A DNA stretch of 61,229 nucleotides from CAZHGD01 sp964531735. Its GTDB lineage: Bacteria; Armatimonadota; UBA10988. Position numbers and translations under genes: made by a program. Under the pieces are notes generated by a model. That model searched no databases. It was given only the letters and a program-made list of their open reading frames with translations, and was not told the origin of the DNA. Positions 8,337-16,780 of this stretch are shown here, piece by piece (the stretch's first letter is position 1; every line of letters begins with the position of its first letter). The stretch is taken from the NCBI GenBank assembly GCA_964531735.1, contig CAZHGD010000020.1:1-61229 (forward strand), in the 5' to 3' direction.

Positions 8337-9994
8337 CCAGGCCCTGGCGCTGGTTGGCATCGGCTCTCTTCGCGGCCAGTTGCGCGACGGCTGCGCCGGA
8401 GCTGCTCAGCAACCCGGACCTGTCCGGTGACGACACCGCACCCGCACCTGGCTGGTCCGTCAACGCCTGGGGCCGGCCCGGGCCGACCTACCGAGTAGCG
8501 CGCGACGCCGTCACTCGCGCGCAGCGGATCGAGGTGACCGCCATCCCAGCCGGCGCCGGCTTCATCTACCGCAGCGAGTTCGGCTTCCAGCGGGGACGCA
8601 CCTACCAGGCCCGAATGCGCCTGCGTTCACCGGACCGAGCGCGCGTGCAGGTGATGCTGCGGCGCTCCGGGCAGTGGTACGAAGCCGTCGGCGTCAAGGG
8701 CGTCACGCTGGCTGACGCCTGGCAGGACGTCATCCTGGAGGGCGGCTTCGGCGAGGGCGACGTTCCTGGTTTCCTCGGCCTCTTCTTCCGCGGGCCGGGA
8801 ACCGTGCTGGTCAGCCGGGCCAGTCTGACCGACATCAGCGACGCCGTGCTGGCGCGGCCGACACCGACCGAGCCGGTCCCGGCCACGCTGTTCGGCATCC
8901 ACCTCAACAAGCTGGGCAGCCACAACGTCTGGCCCGACCTGAACGCCGGCCTGCTCCGGCTGTGGGACACCGGCACCGTCTGGGCCGCGCTGCAACCAGC
9001 GGTAGACCGCTGGGACTGGACGCGGCTGGACTACTACGTCCGCCATGTGCAGCGGAACGCACCGGACGCGGCCATCATCATGACCCTCGGCATCACGCCG
9101 CAGTGGGCCGGACCGCCTGGCGGCAAGACCAGCTACAGCGGCACCAGTGCGCCGCCGGTGGACCTGGAGCAGTGGCGGCAATACGTCCGCACCGTCGGCC
9201 GGCGCTACCAGGGCCGGATCCGGTACTGGGAGTTGTGGAACGAGACCGACTTCGGCGGGTTCTACACCGGCACGCCGGCGCAGATGGTCGAGTTGGCGCG
9301 CATCGCTGCCGCAGAACTGCGCGCCATCGACGCGGCGAACCGCATCCTGTCGCCGAACATCACGCGGAACGGGCTGGGCTGGCTCGACGAGTTCCTGGCG
9401 CTGGGTGGCGGCCGCTACGTCGACGTGGTCTCGTTCCACCGCTACCAGACCGGCACGCCCGAGGACCTGGTGCCGGAATACGCCGGCGTGCAGGATCTGG
9501 CGCGCGCCTGGGGCCTGGGCGACCAGCCGGTCTGGAACACCGAAGGCGCCATCGAGGCCAAGCCCGACCTGTCCGAGGAGCAGGCCATCGGCGCCGTGGC
9601 ACGGTCGTACCTGGTGCAATGGGCGCAGGGCGTGCGCAACTTCAACTGGTACTGCTGGGACATCCACTGGCCCGGCGGGGCCAACCTCAGTCGCACGCTC
9701 ACCGGCACCGAACTCACCGCCGCGGGCATCGCCTACCGCGAGGTGGCCCGGTGGCTGGTCGGCGCCACGATGACGCGGCGGACCGTCGCGGGCCAGACCT
9801 GGGTGGTCGATCTGCGCCGTCCTGACGGTCGGCCCGCCAAGGTGGCTTGGGCCACGCAAGGCACGGCGACACTGCCGCTGCCGGCCGACTGGGCCGAGTG
9901 CGAGCAGTGTGACCTCCGCTCGCGACGGCAGCCGGTCGATGGGCGCACCGTCCCGCTGGGCGTCGCGCCGGTGCTGGTTTCGCCGCGCCGCTGA
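8333..9994 (+). CDS. Secreted glycoside hydrolase, clan GH-A (GH39/GH5-like) with N-terminal CBM
   Basis: The 553-aa protein starts with a signal peptide (residues 1-20, cleavage near CATAAPE). A beta-sandwich carbohydrate-binding domain (about 20-165, CBM4/9-like) and a TIM barrel (about 175-460) follow. The barrel shows the two clan GH-A glutamates: WELWNET (Glu about 304, acid/base) and VWNTEGA (Glu about 404, nucleophile). A small C-terminal beta domain follows. This arrangement resembles GH39 xylosidases and related GH5 or GH30 families; the substrate is unknown. Its ATG overlaps the lipM stop (ATGA), so it is transcribed with lipM although functionally unrelated. Confidence 0.8.
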   Translation: MTRPWRWLASALFAASCATAAPELLSNPDLSGDDTAPAPGWSVNAWGRPGPTYRVARDAVTRAQRIEVTAIPAGAGFIYRSEFGFQRGRTYQARMRLRSPDRARVQVMLRRSGQWYEAVGVKGVTLADAWQDVILEGGFGEGDVPGFLGLFFRGPGTVLVSRASLTDISDAVLARPTPTEPVPATLFGIHLNKLGSHNVWPDLNAGLLRLWDTGTVWAALQPAVDRWDWTRLDYYVRHVQRNAPDAAIIMTLGITPQWAGPPGGKTSYSGTSAPPVDLEQWRQYVRTVGRRYQGRIRYWELWNETDFGGFYTGTPAQMVELARIAAAELRAIDAANRILSPNITRNGLGWLDEFLALGGGRYVDVVSFHRYQTGTPEDLVPEYAGVQDLARAWGLGDQPVWNTEGAIEAKPDLSEEQAIGAVARSYLVQWAQGVRNFNWYCWDIHWPGGANLSRTLTGTELTAAGIAYREVARWLVGATMTRRTVAGQTWVVDLRRPDGRPAKVAWATQGTATLPLPADWAECEQCDLRSRRQPVDGRTVPLGVAPVLVSPRR

Positions 9995-10018
9995 CCATCG
10001 CACGCAGGAGCGGCGGCG

Positions 10019-12469
10019 GTGGTTGGCGAAGCCGCGCGGCGGAGACCTGCCATGGGCGTCTGTGCTCTGGCCCTGCTGGGCGCGCTGCTGACCCCCTCGC
10101 TTGCCGCGCCGGCCGGCGACGTATTCGTGGCCACCACCGGTGACGACACCGGCCCCGGCACCGCCGAGCGGCCCTATGCCACCATCGCCCGGGGCCAACA
10201 GGCCGTGCGCGAACGCCTGCGCGCCGGTCGCGACACGCCGGTCACGGTCGTCGTGCGCGGCGGAGTCTACCCACTGGCGCAGCCGCTGCGGTTCGGGCCG
10301 GAGGACACGGCCGGCGCGCGATCGGTCACCTACACCGCCGCGCCGGGCGAGACGGTGACCATCAGCGGTGGGCGCCGCCTCAGCGGCTGGCAGCGCGGCG
10401 AGGGCGACCTGTGGACGGCCACCGTCCCGGCGGGCTGGGCGTTCCGGCAACTGGTGGTCAACGGCCGCCGGGCGACGCGGTCACGCTGGCCGAACGAGGA
10501 CGCCGCGCAGCCGTACGCACGGCTGAAGGGCGCCAAGCTGGCCGACGACCGCTCGCTCTACACCATGACCATCGACCCGGCGCCGGTCCGCGCGCTGGCC
10601 AACCCGAGCGAGTTGGAGATCGTCACGCAAGGCGACTGGGAGATCGTTCGCAAGCGCGTGGCGGCCGTCGACGCCACGACGGGGCAGTTGACGCTGGCGC
10701 CACCCCACGCCGGTTGCCACGATGCGATGCGCCCGCAGGCCGGACGGCCGTTCCACCTGGAGAACGCGCGCGAGTTCATCGACCAGCCGGGCGAATGGGC
10801 GCTGGACAGCCGGGCCGGACGGATCTGGTACCGCCCGCGCGCTGACGAGGACCTGGCCACGGCCGAGGTCATCGCCCCACGGCTGACCCGCTTGCTGGAA
10901 GTGGTCGGCACGGCCGCGCAGCCGGTGCGCAATCTGCAATTCGCTGGACTGCGCTGGGCCCACGCCGACTGGGCGATGCCCGAGTACGGCTTCAGCGGCG
11001 CGCAGGCGTCGTTCCACACCTTCCCCAAGGCCGGCCAGCAGGGCTGGGCCTGGTATCCGTGGCTCTGTATCGAGCCCGCGCTGCTGTGGCAGTACGCGCA
11101 CGACTGCAGCCTGACCGGCGGTGCGCTCGAATGGCTGGATGGCGTGGGCATCCGGCTGCGCGAAGGCTGCTGCCGCAACCGGCTGGAGGGCAACCTGGTC
11201 GCGGAGATCGGCGCCTGCGGCATCATGGTCGGCGAGGATCTGTCCGGCTTCGCCTGGAAGCAGGCCAAGCTGCCGGACGCTCAGATTCCGCGCGACAACC
11301 TCGTCGCCAACAACGTGGTGCGCCGCTGTGGCCTGGAGGACTACGGCGCGGTCGGCATCTGGGGCGCGTTCACCCAGAGCCTGGTAATCGCCCACAACCA
11401 CGTCTACGACCTGCCCTACACCGGCATCTCGTTGGGCTTCATGTGGGACGACACCCCCACCACGGCGCGTGACAACCGCGTGGAGGACAACCACGTCCAC
11501 CACACCATGCAGAAGCTGTGCGACGGCGGCTGCCTCTACACGTTGGGCCGCCAGCCCGGCTCGGTGATCCGCCGCAACCTGTTCCACCACGCGCTGCGCG
11601 GCGGCTACGGTCAGGGCGCGCCGAACAACGGCATCTTCTTCGACCAGGGCTCGTGCGAGTTCGCCGTGGAGCGCAACCTTATCTACGCGACCAGCGCCGA
11701 CTATGTGCGGTTCAACCAGTGCCGCCGCGACCAGCAGACCTGGACGGACAACCGGTTCGGGCTGAACGTGGTGGTGCCCGGCAAGGTCGGCCGGGCGCTG
11801 CAGTGCGACGGACAGCGCGAGTTTGTCGAAGTGCCCCACCGGCCGGAACTGGATCCGGCGGAGCTGACCGTGGAAGCCTGGTTCCACCAGACCGAACGAC
11901 CGACGGGTGGTGACCCGCGGCGGTGGGTGGTCAACAAGAACGGCAACGAGTGGCAGGAGGGGCACTGGGCGCTGATGGTCTGGCACGACCGCGTCGGCGC
12001 CTACCTGAACATCGGCGGCGGGCAGGCCAACATGATCGAGCTGTTCAGCGAACCGGGCCTGGTGACCCTCGGTCGCTGGCATCACTTGGCCCTGACCTAT
12101 GACGCCCACGGTCTGCGTGTCTACCTGAACGGCCGCGAGGTGGCCCACAAGCCGGTCAACAAGGCACGCCGGCCGATGGCCGGCGCCCTGGCCATCGGCC
12201 GGCGGCAGGACGCCTACAACTACTTGCTCGGCGCGGTGGACGAGGTCCGTCTCTACCGCCGGGCGCTGACCGCCGCCGAGGTGGCTGCTCGCTACGAAGC
12301 TGGCGGCGCTCCGCCGAGCGAGGAGTTCGGGCAGGTCGGCTGGTGGGGCTTCGAGGACCGGCCGGCGCCGACCGGCCTGGCGAGCCCTGAAGACGCGCAA
12401 CGCCTGCTGGCCGACGCCGCGGCGCGCGCCGGACTGGAGCCGGCGTGGCGGGCCAAACTGGAGCCGTGA
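10019..12469 (+). CDS. Secreted right-handed beta-helix protein with C-terminal LamG/concanavalin-like domain
   Basis: The 816-aa protein begins with a signal peptide (RRRPAMGVCALALLGALLT...). A pectate-lyase-like beta-helix (about residues 35-590) has many short turns such as DNRVEDNHVHHTMQ and NNVVRRCGLEDYGAVG. The domain GDVFVATTGDDTGPGT at its start is the DUF1565-type entry of this family. Residues about 600-770 form a LamG/laminin-like jelly roll (EVPHRPELDPAELTVEAWF, then GAVDEVRLYRRALTAAEV). GTG 10019 is preferred because it gives the signal positive charges and has GGAG 8 bases upstream; ATG 10052 with GGAG 7 bases away is an alternative. It is likely a polysaccharide-binding or -cleaving enzyme. 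Confidence 0.8.
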   Translation: MVGEAARRRPAMGVCALALLGALLTPSLAAPAGDVFVATTGDDTGPGTAERPYATIARGQQAVRERLRAGRDTPVTVVVRGGVYPLAQPLRFGPEDTAGARSVTYTAAPGETVTISGGRRLSGWQRGEGDLWTATVPAGWAFRQLVVNGRRATRSRWPNEDAAQPYARLKGAKLADDRSLYTMTIDPAPVRALANPSELEIVTQGDWEIVRKRVAAVDATTGQLTLAPPHAGCHDAMRPQAGRPFHLENAREFIDQPGEWALDSRAGRIWYRPRADEDLATAEVIAPRLTRLLEVVGTAAQPVRNLQFAGLRWAHADWAMPEYGFSGAQASFHTFPKAGQQGWAWYPWLCIEPALLWQYAHDCSLTGGALEWLDGVGIRLREGCCRNRLEGNLVAEIGACGIMVGEDLSGFAWKQAKLPDAQIPRDNLVANNVVRRCGLEDYGAVGIWGAFTQSLVIAHNHVYDLPYTGISLGFMWDDTPTTARDNRVEDNHVHHTMQKLCDGGCLYTLGRQPGSVIRRNLFHHALRGGYGQGAPNNGIFFDQGSCEFAVERNLIYATSADYVRFNQCRRDQQTWTDNRFGLNVVVPGKVGRALQCDGQREFVEVPHRPELDPAELTVEAWFHQTERPTGGDPRRWVVNKNGNEWQEGHWALMVWHDRVGAYLNIGGGQANMIELFSEPGLVTLGRWHHLALTYDAHGLRVYLNGREVAHKPVNKARRPMAGALAIGRRQDAYNYLLGAVDEVRLYRRALTAAEVAARYEAGGAPPSEEFGQVGWWGFEDRPAPTGLASPEDAQRLLADAAARAGLEPAWRAKLEP

Positions 12470-12543
12470 GGAAGGAGACGCCGCCACGCTGGCCGAAGCT
12501 AGGCCAGCGCGTGATCGTTGGTGATCACGGCGGTGAGAAGGTC

Positions 12544-13779
12544 ATGTCGAGTGACGCACCTCGCGACCTGAGCCGCTCCTGGGCCCTCTGGGAGCGCGCC
12601 TCACAGGTCATCCCGATGGCCAGCCAGACCCACTCCAAGGCACCGCGCGAAGCCCTCCGCGGCATTGAGCCGTGCTTCATCGACCGCGGTGACGGCTGCC
12701 GACTGTGGGACATCGACGGCAACGAGTACCTGGACTTCCGGTGCAGCCTCGGCCCCATCACGCTGGGCTACCGCTACCCGGCCATCGAGGAGGCCGTGAT
12801 CGAGCAGGCCCGCAAGGGCACGGTCTTCAGCTACCCCTGCGCGCTGGAAGTCGAGGTGGCCGAACGACTCATCGAGGTCGTTCCCTGCGCGGAGAGCTGC
12901 CGCTTCCTGCGCACCGGTGGCGAAGCGATGAGCGCCACGTTCAAGCTGGCCCGGGCCTTCACCGGTCGCGACCGGCTGCTCACCTGCGGCTACCACGGCT
13001 GGCTCAACAGCATGGGGCCAGGCGTGCCGGCCGCAGTCCAAAGCGTCTGCACCGGACTGCCGTGGGGCGACCCCAGCCCATTCGAAGACCTGCTGCGCTC
13101 CTTCGACGGCGAAGTGGCCGCGGTCAGCGTGGCCTTCTCCTACAGTTCTACCGCCGAGCAGGCCAAGGCGTTTCTGACCGCCCTGCGCGGCCTCTGCGAC
13201 CGTTACGGCGCGCTGCTCATCTTCGATGAGATCGTGACCGGCTTCCGCCTGGCCCGCGGCGGCGCGCAGGAACGCTTCGGCGTGGTGCCCGACCTGGCGG
13301 TGTTCAGCAAGGGCATGGCCAACGGCTGGCCCATCTCGGTCTACTGCGGTCGGCGCGAGGTCATGGAGACGGTTCGCAAGGCGGTGGTCTCGTCGACTTT
13401 CGGCGGCGAAGCCACGGCCTTGGCGGCGGCGCGAGCCGCCATCGACGTCTACCGCAGCGAAGACGTGATCGGCCACATGGAGACCATGGGCGCCCGCTTC
13501 GTGGGCGGCCTGAACGCGCTGTTCGCCGAGTATGGCGCGCCGGTCGCGGTACTCGGCCTACCGCAGATCGGCTGGGTGAGCTGGCGCGATTCAGCCCGCG
13601 CCAAAGCCGGCGAACTCGCCTTGCGGTTCGACGGTGAGCTGTTGCGCCGCGGCGTGATCACCTACACCGGCAACTACATCACCTACTCGCACACCGCCGC
13701 CGACATCGACGAGGGCCTCCGCGCCGCGCGCGAGGCCCTGGCGGACATGCAGAACGACGGGCTGTTGGCAGCCAACTGA
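12544..13779 (+). CDS. Class III PLP-dependent aminotransferase, HemL-like
   Basis: The 411-aa protein has the fold type I class III signature: IFDEIVTGFRLARGG with the PLP-pyridine Asp, and VFSKGMANGWPIS with the Schiff-base Lys. Segments such as RTGGEAMSATFKLARAFTGR and CGYHGW closely follow glutamate-1-semialdehyde 2,1-aminomutase. Several HemL-fold enzymes act on other substrates, and the context (ceramidase-like and sugar genes) does not point to tetrapyrrole synthesis, so I do not call it HemL. The start at ATG 12544 follows GGTGAGAAGG; the longer frame from 12445 lacks homology and overlaps the previous gene. Confidence 0.88.
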   Translation: MSSDAPRDLSRSWALWERASQVIPMASQTHSKAPREALRGIEPCFIDRGDGCRLWDIDGNEYLDFRCSLGPITLGYRYPAIEEAVIEQARKGTVFSYPCALEVEVAERLIEVVPCAESCRFLRTGGEAMSATFKLARAFTGRDRLLTCGYHGWLNSMGPGVPAAVQSVCTGLPWGDPSPFEDLLRSFDGEVAAVSVAFSYSSTAEQAKAFLTALRGLCDRYGALLIFDEIVTGFRLARGGAQERFGVVPDLAVFSKGMANGWPISVYCGRREVMETVRKAVVSSTFGGEATALAAARAAIDVYRSEDVIGHMETMGARFVGGLNALFAEYGAPVAVLGLPQIGWVSWRDSARAKAGELALRFDGELLRRGVITYTGNYITYSHTAADIDEGLRAAREALADMQNDGLLAAN

Positions 13780-13791
13780 GAGGCGTACACG

Positions 13792-15051
13792 ATGGCAGAG
13801 CAACTCCTGGCTGGTTGGGCGCTCAGCAACATCACCCCGCCACTGGGCAGCCGTCTCCGCGGCTACTACAGCGAACGGTTGGCCAGCGGCGTCCATGACC
13901 CACTACAGGCCAAGGCGCTGTGGCTGAGCGACGGCGACGAAACGCTGGCCGTGGTGACCTGCGACCTGTGTGCGGTCGATCGCAGCGTGATCGAGGCCGC
14001 CCGTGCACTGGTCACCGAGAGCACCGGCCTGCCGCCCGAGCGGCTGGTGGTCCAAGCCACCCATACGCACCTCGGCCCGCACTCGGGCGAGCACCTGGAG
14101 TTCCTCGCCGGCCGCATCAGCGAGGCCGTCATCCAGGCGGCCCGCCAGGCCGGTCCGGTGGCGGCTTCGGCCGGCTGCGGCGCCGCCGAAGGCATCGCCT
14201 TCTGCCGCCGCTTCCTGATGACCGACGGCGCCGTCCGATTCAACCCGGGCCGGCGCAACCCCGACATCGTCGGCGAGACCAACCCGGCCGACCCGCGCGT
14301 CGCCGTGCTGGCGCTCGAACGGCCGCACCACGCCGGCGGCCTGGTGGTGGTCAACTTCGCCTGCCACCTCGACACCATCGGCGGCACGGTCATGTCGGCC
14401 GACTACCCGCACTACCTCAGCCGCGTGGTGAAGGCGGTGTTCGGCGCCGCCTGGGGCACGCTGTTCCTGCAGGGCTGCTCCGGTGACATCAACCACATCG
14501 ACGTTGAGGCGGCCAGTCAGCCGACCGGCTTCGACATGGCCGAGCGCGTCGGAACGGTGCTGGCCGGCGAGGTGGTCAAGCTCATGGCCCGGCGGGCGCC
14601 CATCGCGGTGACGCCGCTCCGCGTGCGGAGCACCGTGCTGCCGATCGAGGTGGAGCAGCCCACGCCCGACGAGCTCGCCGCCGCCAAGGAGTTGCGCGCC
14701 GCGGGCGGTAGCGACTTCAACGCCCAGGTGCGCGCGGGGCGGCTGGTCTCGCTGGCGGCGAAGGGCTCGCCGGTACCGCTGGAGATCACCACCGCGCACC
14801 TCGGCGAGGCGGCCTTCGTGGGCCTGCCCGGCGAGGTGTTCAGCAGCTACGGCCGCCGGCTCATCGCGCAGTCGCCGTCGCCACTGACGTTCGTCACCGA
14901 GCTGTGCCACCACGATGTCGGCTACTTCCCGACGCCCGAAGCGATGACCGGCGGCGGGTATGAGACCTGGAGCACGCTGTTTCCTATCGGGACCGGTGAT
15001 AGAATGGTCGGGTGCGCTCTCGACCTGCTGTGGGACCGGCAATCGAACTGA
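13792..15051 (+). CDS. Neutral/alkaline ceramidase-like hydrolase
   Basis: The 419-aa protein matches the N-terminal catalytic domain of neutral/alkaline non-lysosomal ceramidases: an opening AGWALSNITPPLGSRLRGYY, then VQATHTHLGPHSG with the zinc-binding His pair, NFACHLDTIGG, and FLQGCSGDINH with the Ser/Asn region. It lacks the long C-terminal Ig-like domain of true ceramidases and has no evident signal peptide. Many such short homologues of unknown substrate occur in Planctomycetota and Armatimonadota. It starts 12 bases after the aminotransferase stop, so the two form an operon. Confidence 0.75.
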   Translation: MAEQLLAGWALSNITPPLGSRLRGYYSERLASGVHDPLQAKALWLSDGDETLAVVTCDLCAVDRSVIEAARALVTESTGLPPERLVVQATHTHLGPHSGEHLEFLAGRISEAVIQAARQAGPVAASAGCGAAEGIAFCRRFLMTDGAVRFNPGRRNPDIVGETNPADPRVAVLALERPHHAGGLVVVNFACHLDTIGGTVMSADYPHYLSRVVKAVFGAAWGTLFLQGCSGDINHIDVEAASQPTGFDMAERVGTVLAGEVVKLMARRAPIAVTPLRVRSTVLPIEVEQPTPDELAAAKELRAAGGSDFNAQVRAGRLVSLAAKGSPVPLEITTAHLGEAAFVGLPGEVFSSYGRRLIAQSPSPLTFVTELCHHDVGYFPTPEAMTGGGYETWSTLFPIGTGDRMVGCALDLLWDRQSN

Positions 15052-15105
15052 GGGCGAGCAACCGCGCGGCAGACCTGCCGCAGCCATTGAAAGCGAGGAC
15101 GTGAA

Positions 15106-15918
15106 ATGGGCAAGCGTGTGGCCGTGGCGGCGGCCAACTGGAAGATGAACCTGCTGCGGGCGGATGCCGATGCCTTCATGACCGCACTGGCACCGGTCGT
15201 CGCGGCCGCCGGCAACCAGGCCGAGGTGGTCGTGTTCGCGCCGTTCACCTTGTTGCCGACCGTCTCCGACAAGGCTCCGGCCAAGGTCGGGGTGGGTGGT
15301 CAGGACCTGTACTGGAAGCCGAAGGGCGCCTATACCGGCGAGATCTCGGTGGCCATGCTGAAGGACGTCGGCTGCACCCACTTCCTGATCGGGCACAGCG
15401 AGCGGCGGCGCCGCTTCGGCGTGCCGGAGGATGAACTGCTGACCGAGTTGGGGGCGGTGTTCGGCGACAACGACTTCACGGTCAACCGCAAGCTGCTGGC
15501 CGGCGTCGAAGGCGGCCTGATCCCGTGTCTGTGCGTCGGCGAGACGCTCTCCGAGCGCGAGCGCGGCGAGACCGACGCGCTGATCGAGATCCAGCTCCGG
15601 CGCGGCCTGTGTGGTGTCAGCGCCGAGACCGTGGCCGCGATGCTGATCGCCTATGAGCCGGTCTGGGCCATCGGCACCGGCCAGACCTGCGAAGCCGAGG
15701 AAGCCAACCGCGTCTGCGGTGTCGTGCGCGCGGCCGTCGCCACGCTCTACGGCGCGGCCACCGCCGAGTCGGTGCGCGTCCTCTACGGCGGCAGCATGAA
15801 CGAGAAGAACGTCGCCGACCTGGTCGCGCGCGAGCATATCGACGGCGGCCTGGTGGGTGGCGCGAGCCTTGAAGTCGCCAAGTTCCAGCCCATCATCGAG
15901 GCTTGCGCGAAGAGCTGA
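15106..15918 (+). CDS. tpiA: Triose-phosphate isomerase
   Basis: The 270-aa glycolytic enzyme interconverts dihydroxyacetone phosphate and glyceraldehyde 3-phosphate. It shows the three catalytic landmarks: AANWKMN (Lys), LIGHSERR (His) and AYEPVWAIGTGQT (Glu), followed by the YGGSMNEKN and GGLVGGASL phosphate loops. The length is slightly above the usual 250. The start ATG 15106 has GAGGA about 7 bases upstream. A TAGAAT at 15000-15005, inside the previous gene, could be an internal -10 element, but no good -35 accompanies it. Confidence 0.97.
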   Translation: MGKRVAVAAANWKMNLLRADADAFMTALAPVVAAAGNQAEVVVFAPFTLLPTVSDKAPAKVGVGGQDLYWKPKGAYTGEISVAMLKDVGCTHFLIGHSERRRRFGVPEDELLTELGAVFGDNDFTVNRKLLAGVEGGLIPCLCVGETLSERERGETDALIEIQLRRGLCGVSAETVAAMLIAYEPVWAIGTGQTCEAEEANRVCGVVRAAVATLYGAATAESVRVLYGGSMNEKNVADLVAREHIDGGLVGGASLEVAKFQPIIEACAKS

Positions 15919-15927
15919 GCCGCAGGC

Positions 15928-15999
15928 ACCTCGCCCCCCGTGTCGCCCTCGCGCGGACTCCCCCTCTCCGTGGGTGGAGAGGGGGCTGGGGGGTGAGGT
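15928..15999. repeat. Nested palindrome of dispersed-repeat type; possible tpiA terminator
   Basis: An inner perfect 10-bp stem, CCCCCTCTCC (15960-15969) with GGAGAGGGGG (15976-15985), has a six-base loop. Outer 12-base arms (15928-15939 and 15988-15999) pair with one mismatch (ACCTCGCCCCCC against ACCTCACCCCCC). Sequences of this kind recur as dispersed palindromes in several GC-rich phyla. There is no T-tract, so intrinsic termination is uncertain. It lies just after tpiA and before the rplU promoter. Confidence 0.7.
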
Positions 16000-16024
16000 G
16001 CGCGGATCCACGCCCAGGCGCGGT

Positions 16025-16053
16025 TTGACCGTGGCCGACAGCGGTGTTATCAT
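16025..16053 (+). promoter_or_regulatory. Sigma-70 type promoter of rplU-rpmA-obgE
   Basis: TTGACC (16025-16030), a 17-base spacer and TATCAT (16048-16053) lie 45 bases before the L21 start. Confidence 0.75.
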
Positions 16054-16098
16054 ATCGGCTTGCGCCAGCCCCACTGGCGGGTTCAGGAGTGGCAGACG

Positions 16099-16494
16099 AT
16101 GTACGCCGTGATCGAGAGCGGCGGGCAACAGCACAAGGTGGAGCCGGGTCGCTACGTCACGATGAAGCGGCTGGCGGTCGCAGACGGCGAGCCGGTCGTG
16201 TTCGACCAGGTGTTGCTGGTCCGCACCGACGAGCAGACCACCGTTGGTACGCCCGCGGTAGAAGGCGCAGTGGTGCAAGGCGTGGTTCGCCGGCACCTGC
16301 GTGGCAAGAAGGTTACTGGTCTCAAGTACAAGGCGAAGAAGGGCTATCGCAAGCGCTTCGGGGCCCGCGCGGATCTGACTCAGGTCACCATCGAGAAGAT
16401 CCTGTTCGGCGGCCAGGAGTATGCGGCGGAGGTCGTGGCGGCTGAGGCAGCCGCGGCGGTTGAGGCCGACGACGCCGACGCAGCGGAGGAGTGA
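16099..16494 (+). CDS. rplU: 50S ribosomal protein L21
   Basis: The 131-aa protein starts MYAVIESGGQQHKVEPG and contains the RNA-binding basic tract LRGKKVTGLKYKAKKGY, both diagnostic of bL21. It carries an extra Ala/Glu/Asp-rich C-terminal tail of about 30 residues beyond the usual 100-105. AGGAG at 16085-16089 supports ATG 16099 rather than the longer frame from 16060. It is followed by rpmA after 3 bases, in the conserved rplU-rpmA-obgE order. Confidence 0.97.
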   Translation: MYAVIESGGQQHKVEPGRYVTMKRLAVADGEPVVFDQVLLVRTDEQTTVGTPAVEGAVVQGVVRRHLRGKKVTGLKYKAKKGYRKRFGARADLTQVTIEKILFGGQEYAAEVVAAEAAAAVEADDADAAEE

Positions 16495-16497
16495 CGC

Positions 16498-16779
16498 ATG
16501 GCACATAAGAAGGGCATGGGCTCGTCCCGCAACGGTCGGGACAGCAACGGCCAGCGTCTGGGTGTGAAGCGCTACGCGGGTCAGGCCATCCACGCCGGCA
16601 CCATTTTGGTTCGGCAGCACGGCACGCACATTCTGCCTGGTGACAACGTCGGCGTCGGTCGCGACGACACGCTGTTCGCCATGGTCAGCGGCGTGGTCCA
16701 GTACGAGACCATTCGGCGCAACGGCACGGCGCGCAAGCGCGCTTTCGTGGTGCCCACGCCGGAGGCGGCGGCGAACTGA
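16498..16779 (+). CDS. rpmA: 50S ribosomal protein L27
   Basis: The 93-aa protein MAHKKGMGSSRNGRDSNGQR... is bL27, whose N-terminus reaches the peptidyl transferase centre. It starts directly with AHKKG, without the cleavable N-terminal extension seen in Firmicutes. The obgE ATG follows immediately after its stop. Confidence 0.98.
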   Translation: MAHKKGMGSSRNGRDSNGQRLGVKRYAGQAIHAGTILVRQHGTHILPGDNVGVGRDDTLFAMVSGVVQYETIRRNGTARKRAFVVPTPEAAAN

Positions 16780-16780
16780 C

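Noticed and set aside
10481..12487. A 668-codon minus-strand frame
   Set aside because: It is antisense to the beta-helix gene and has no recognisable motif.
12544..13779. Assignment as hemL
   Set aside because: The class III motifs agree, but the context does not support tetrapyrrole synthesis and several related enzymes share these motifs.
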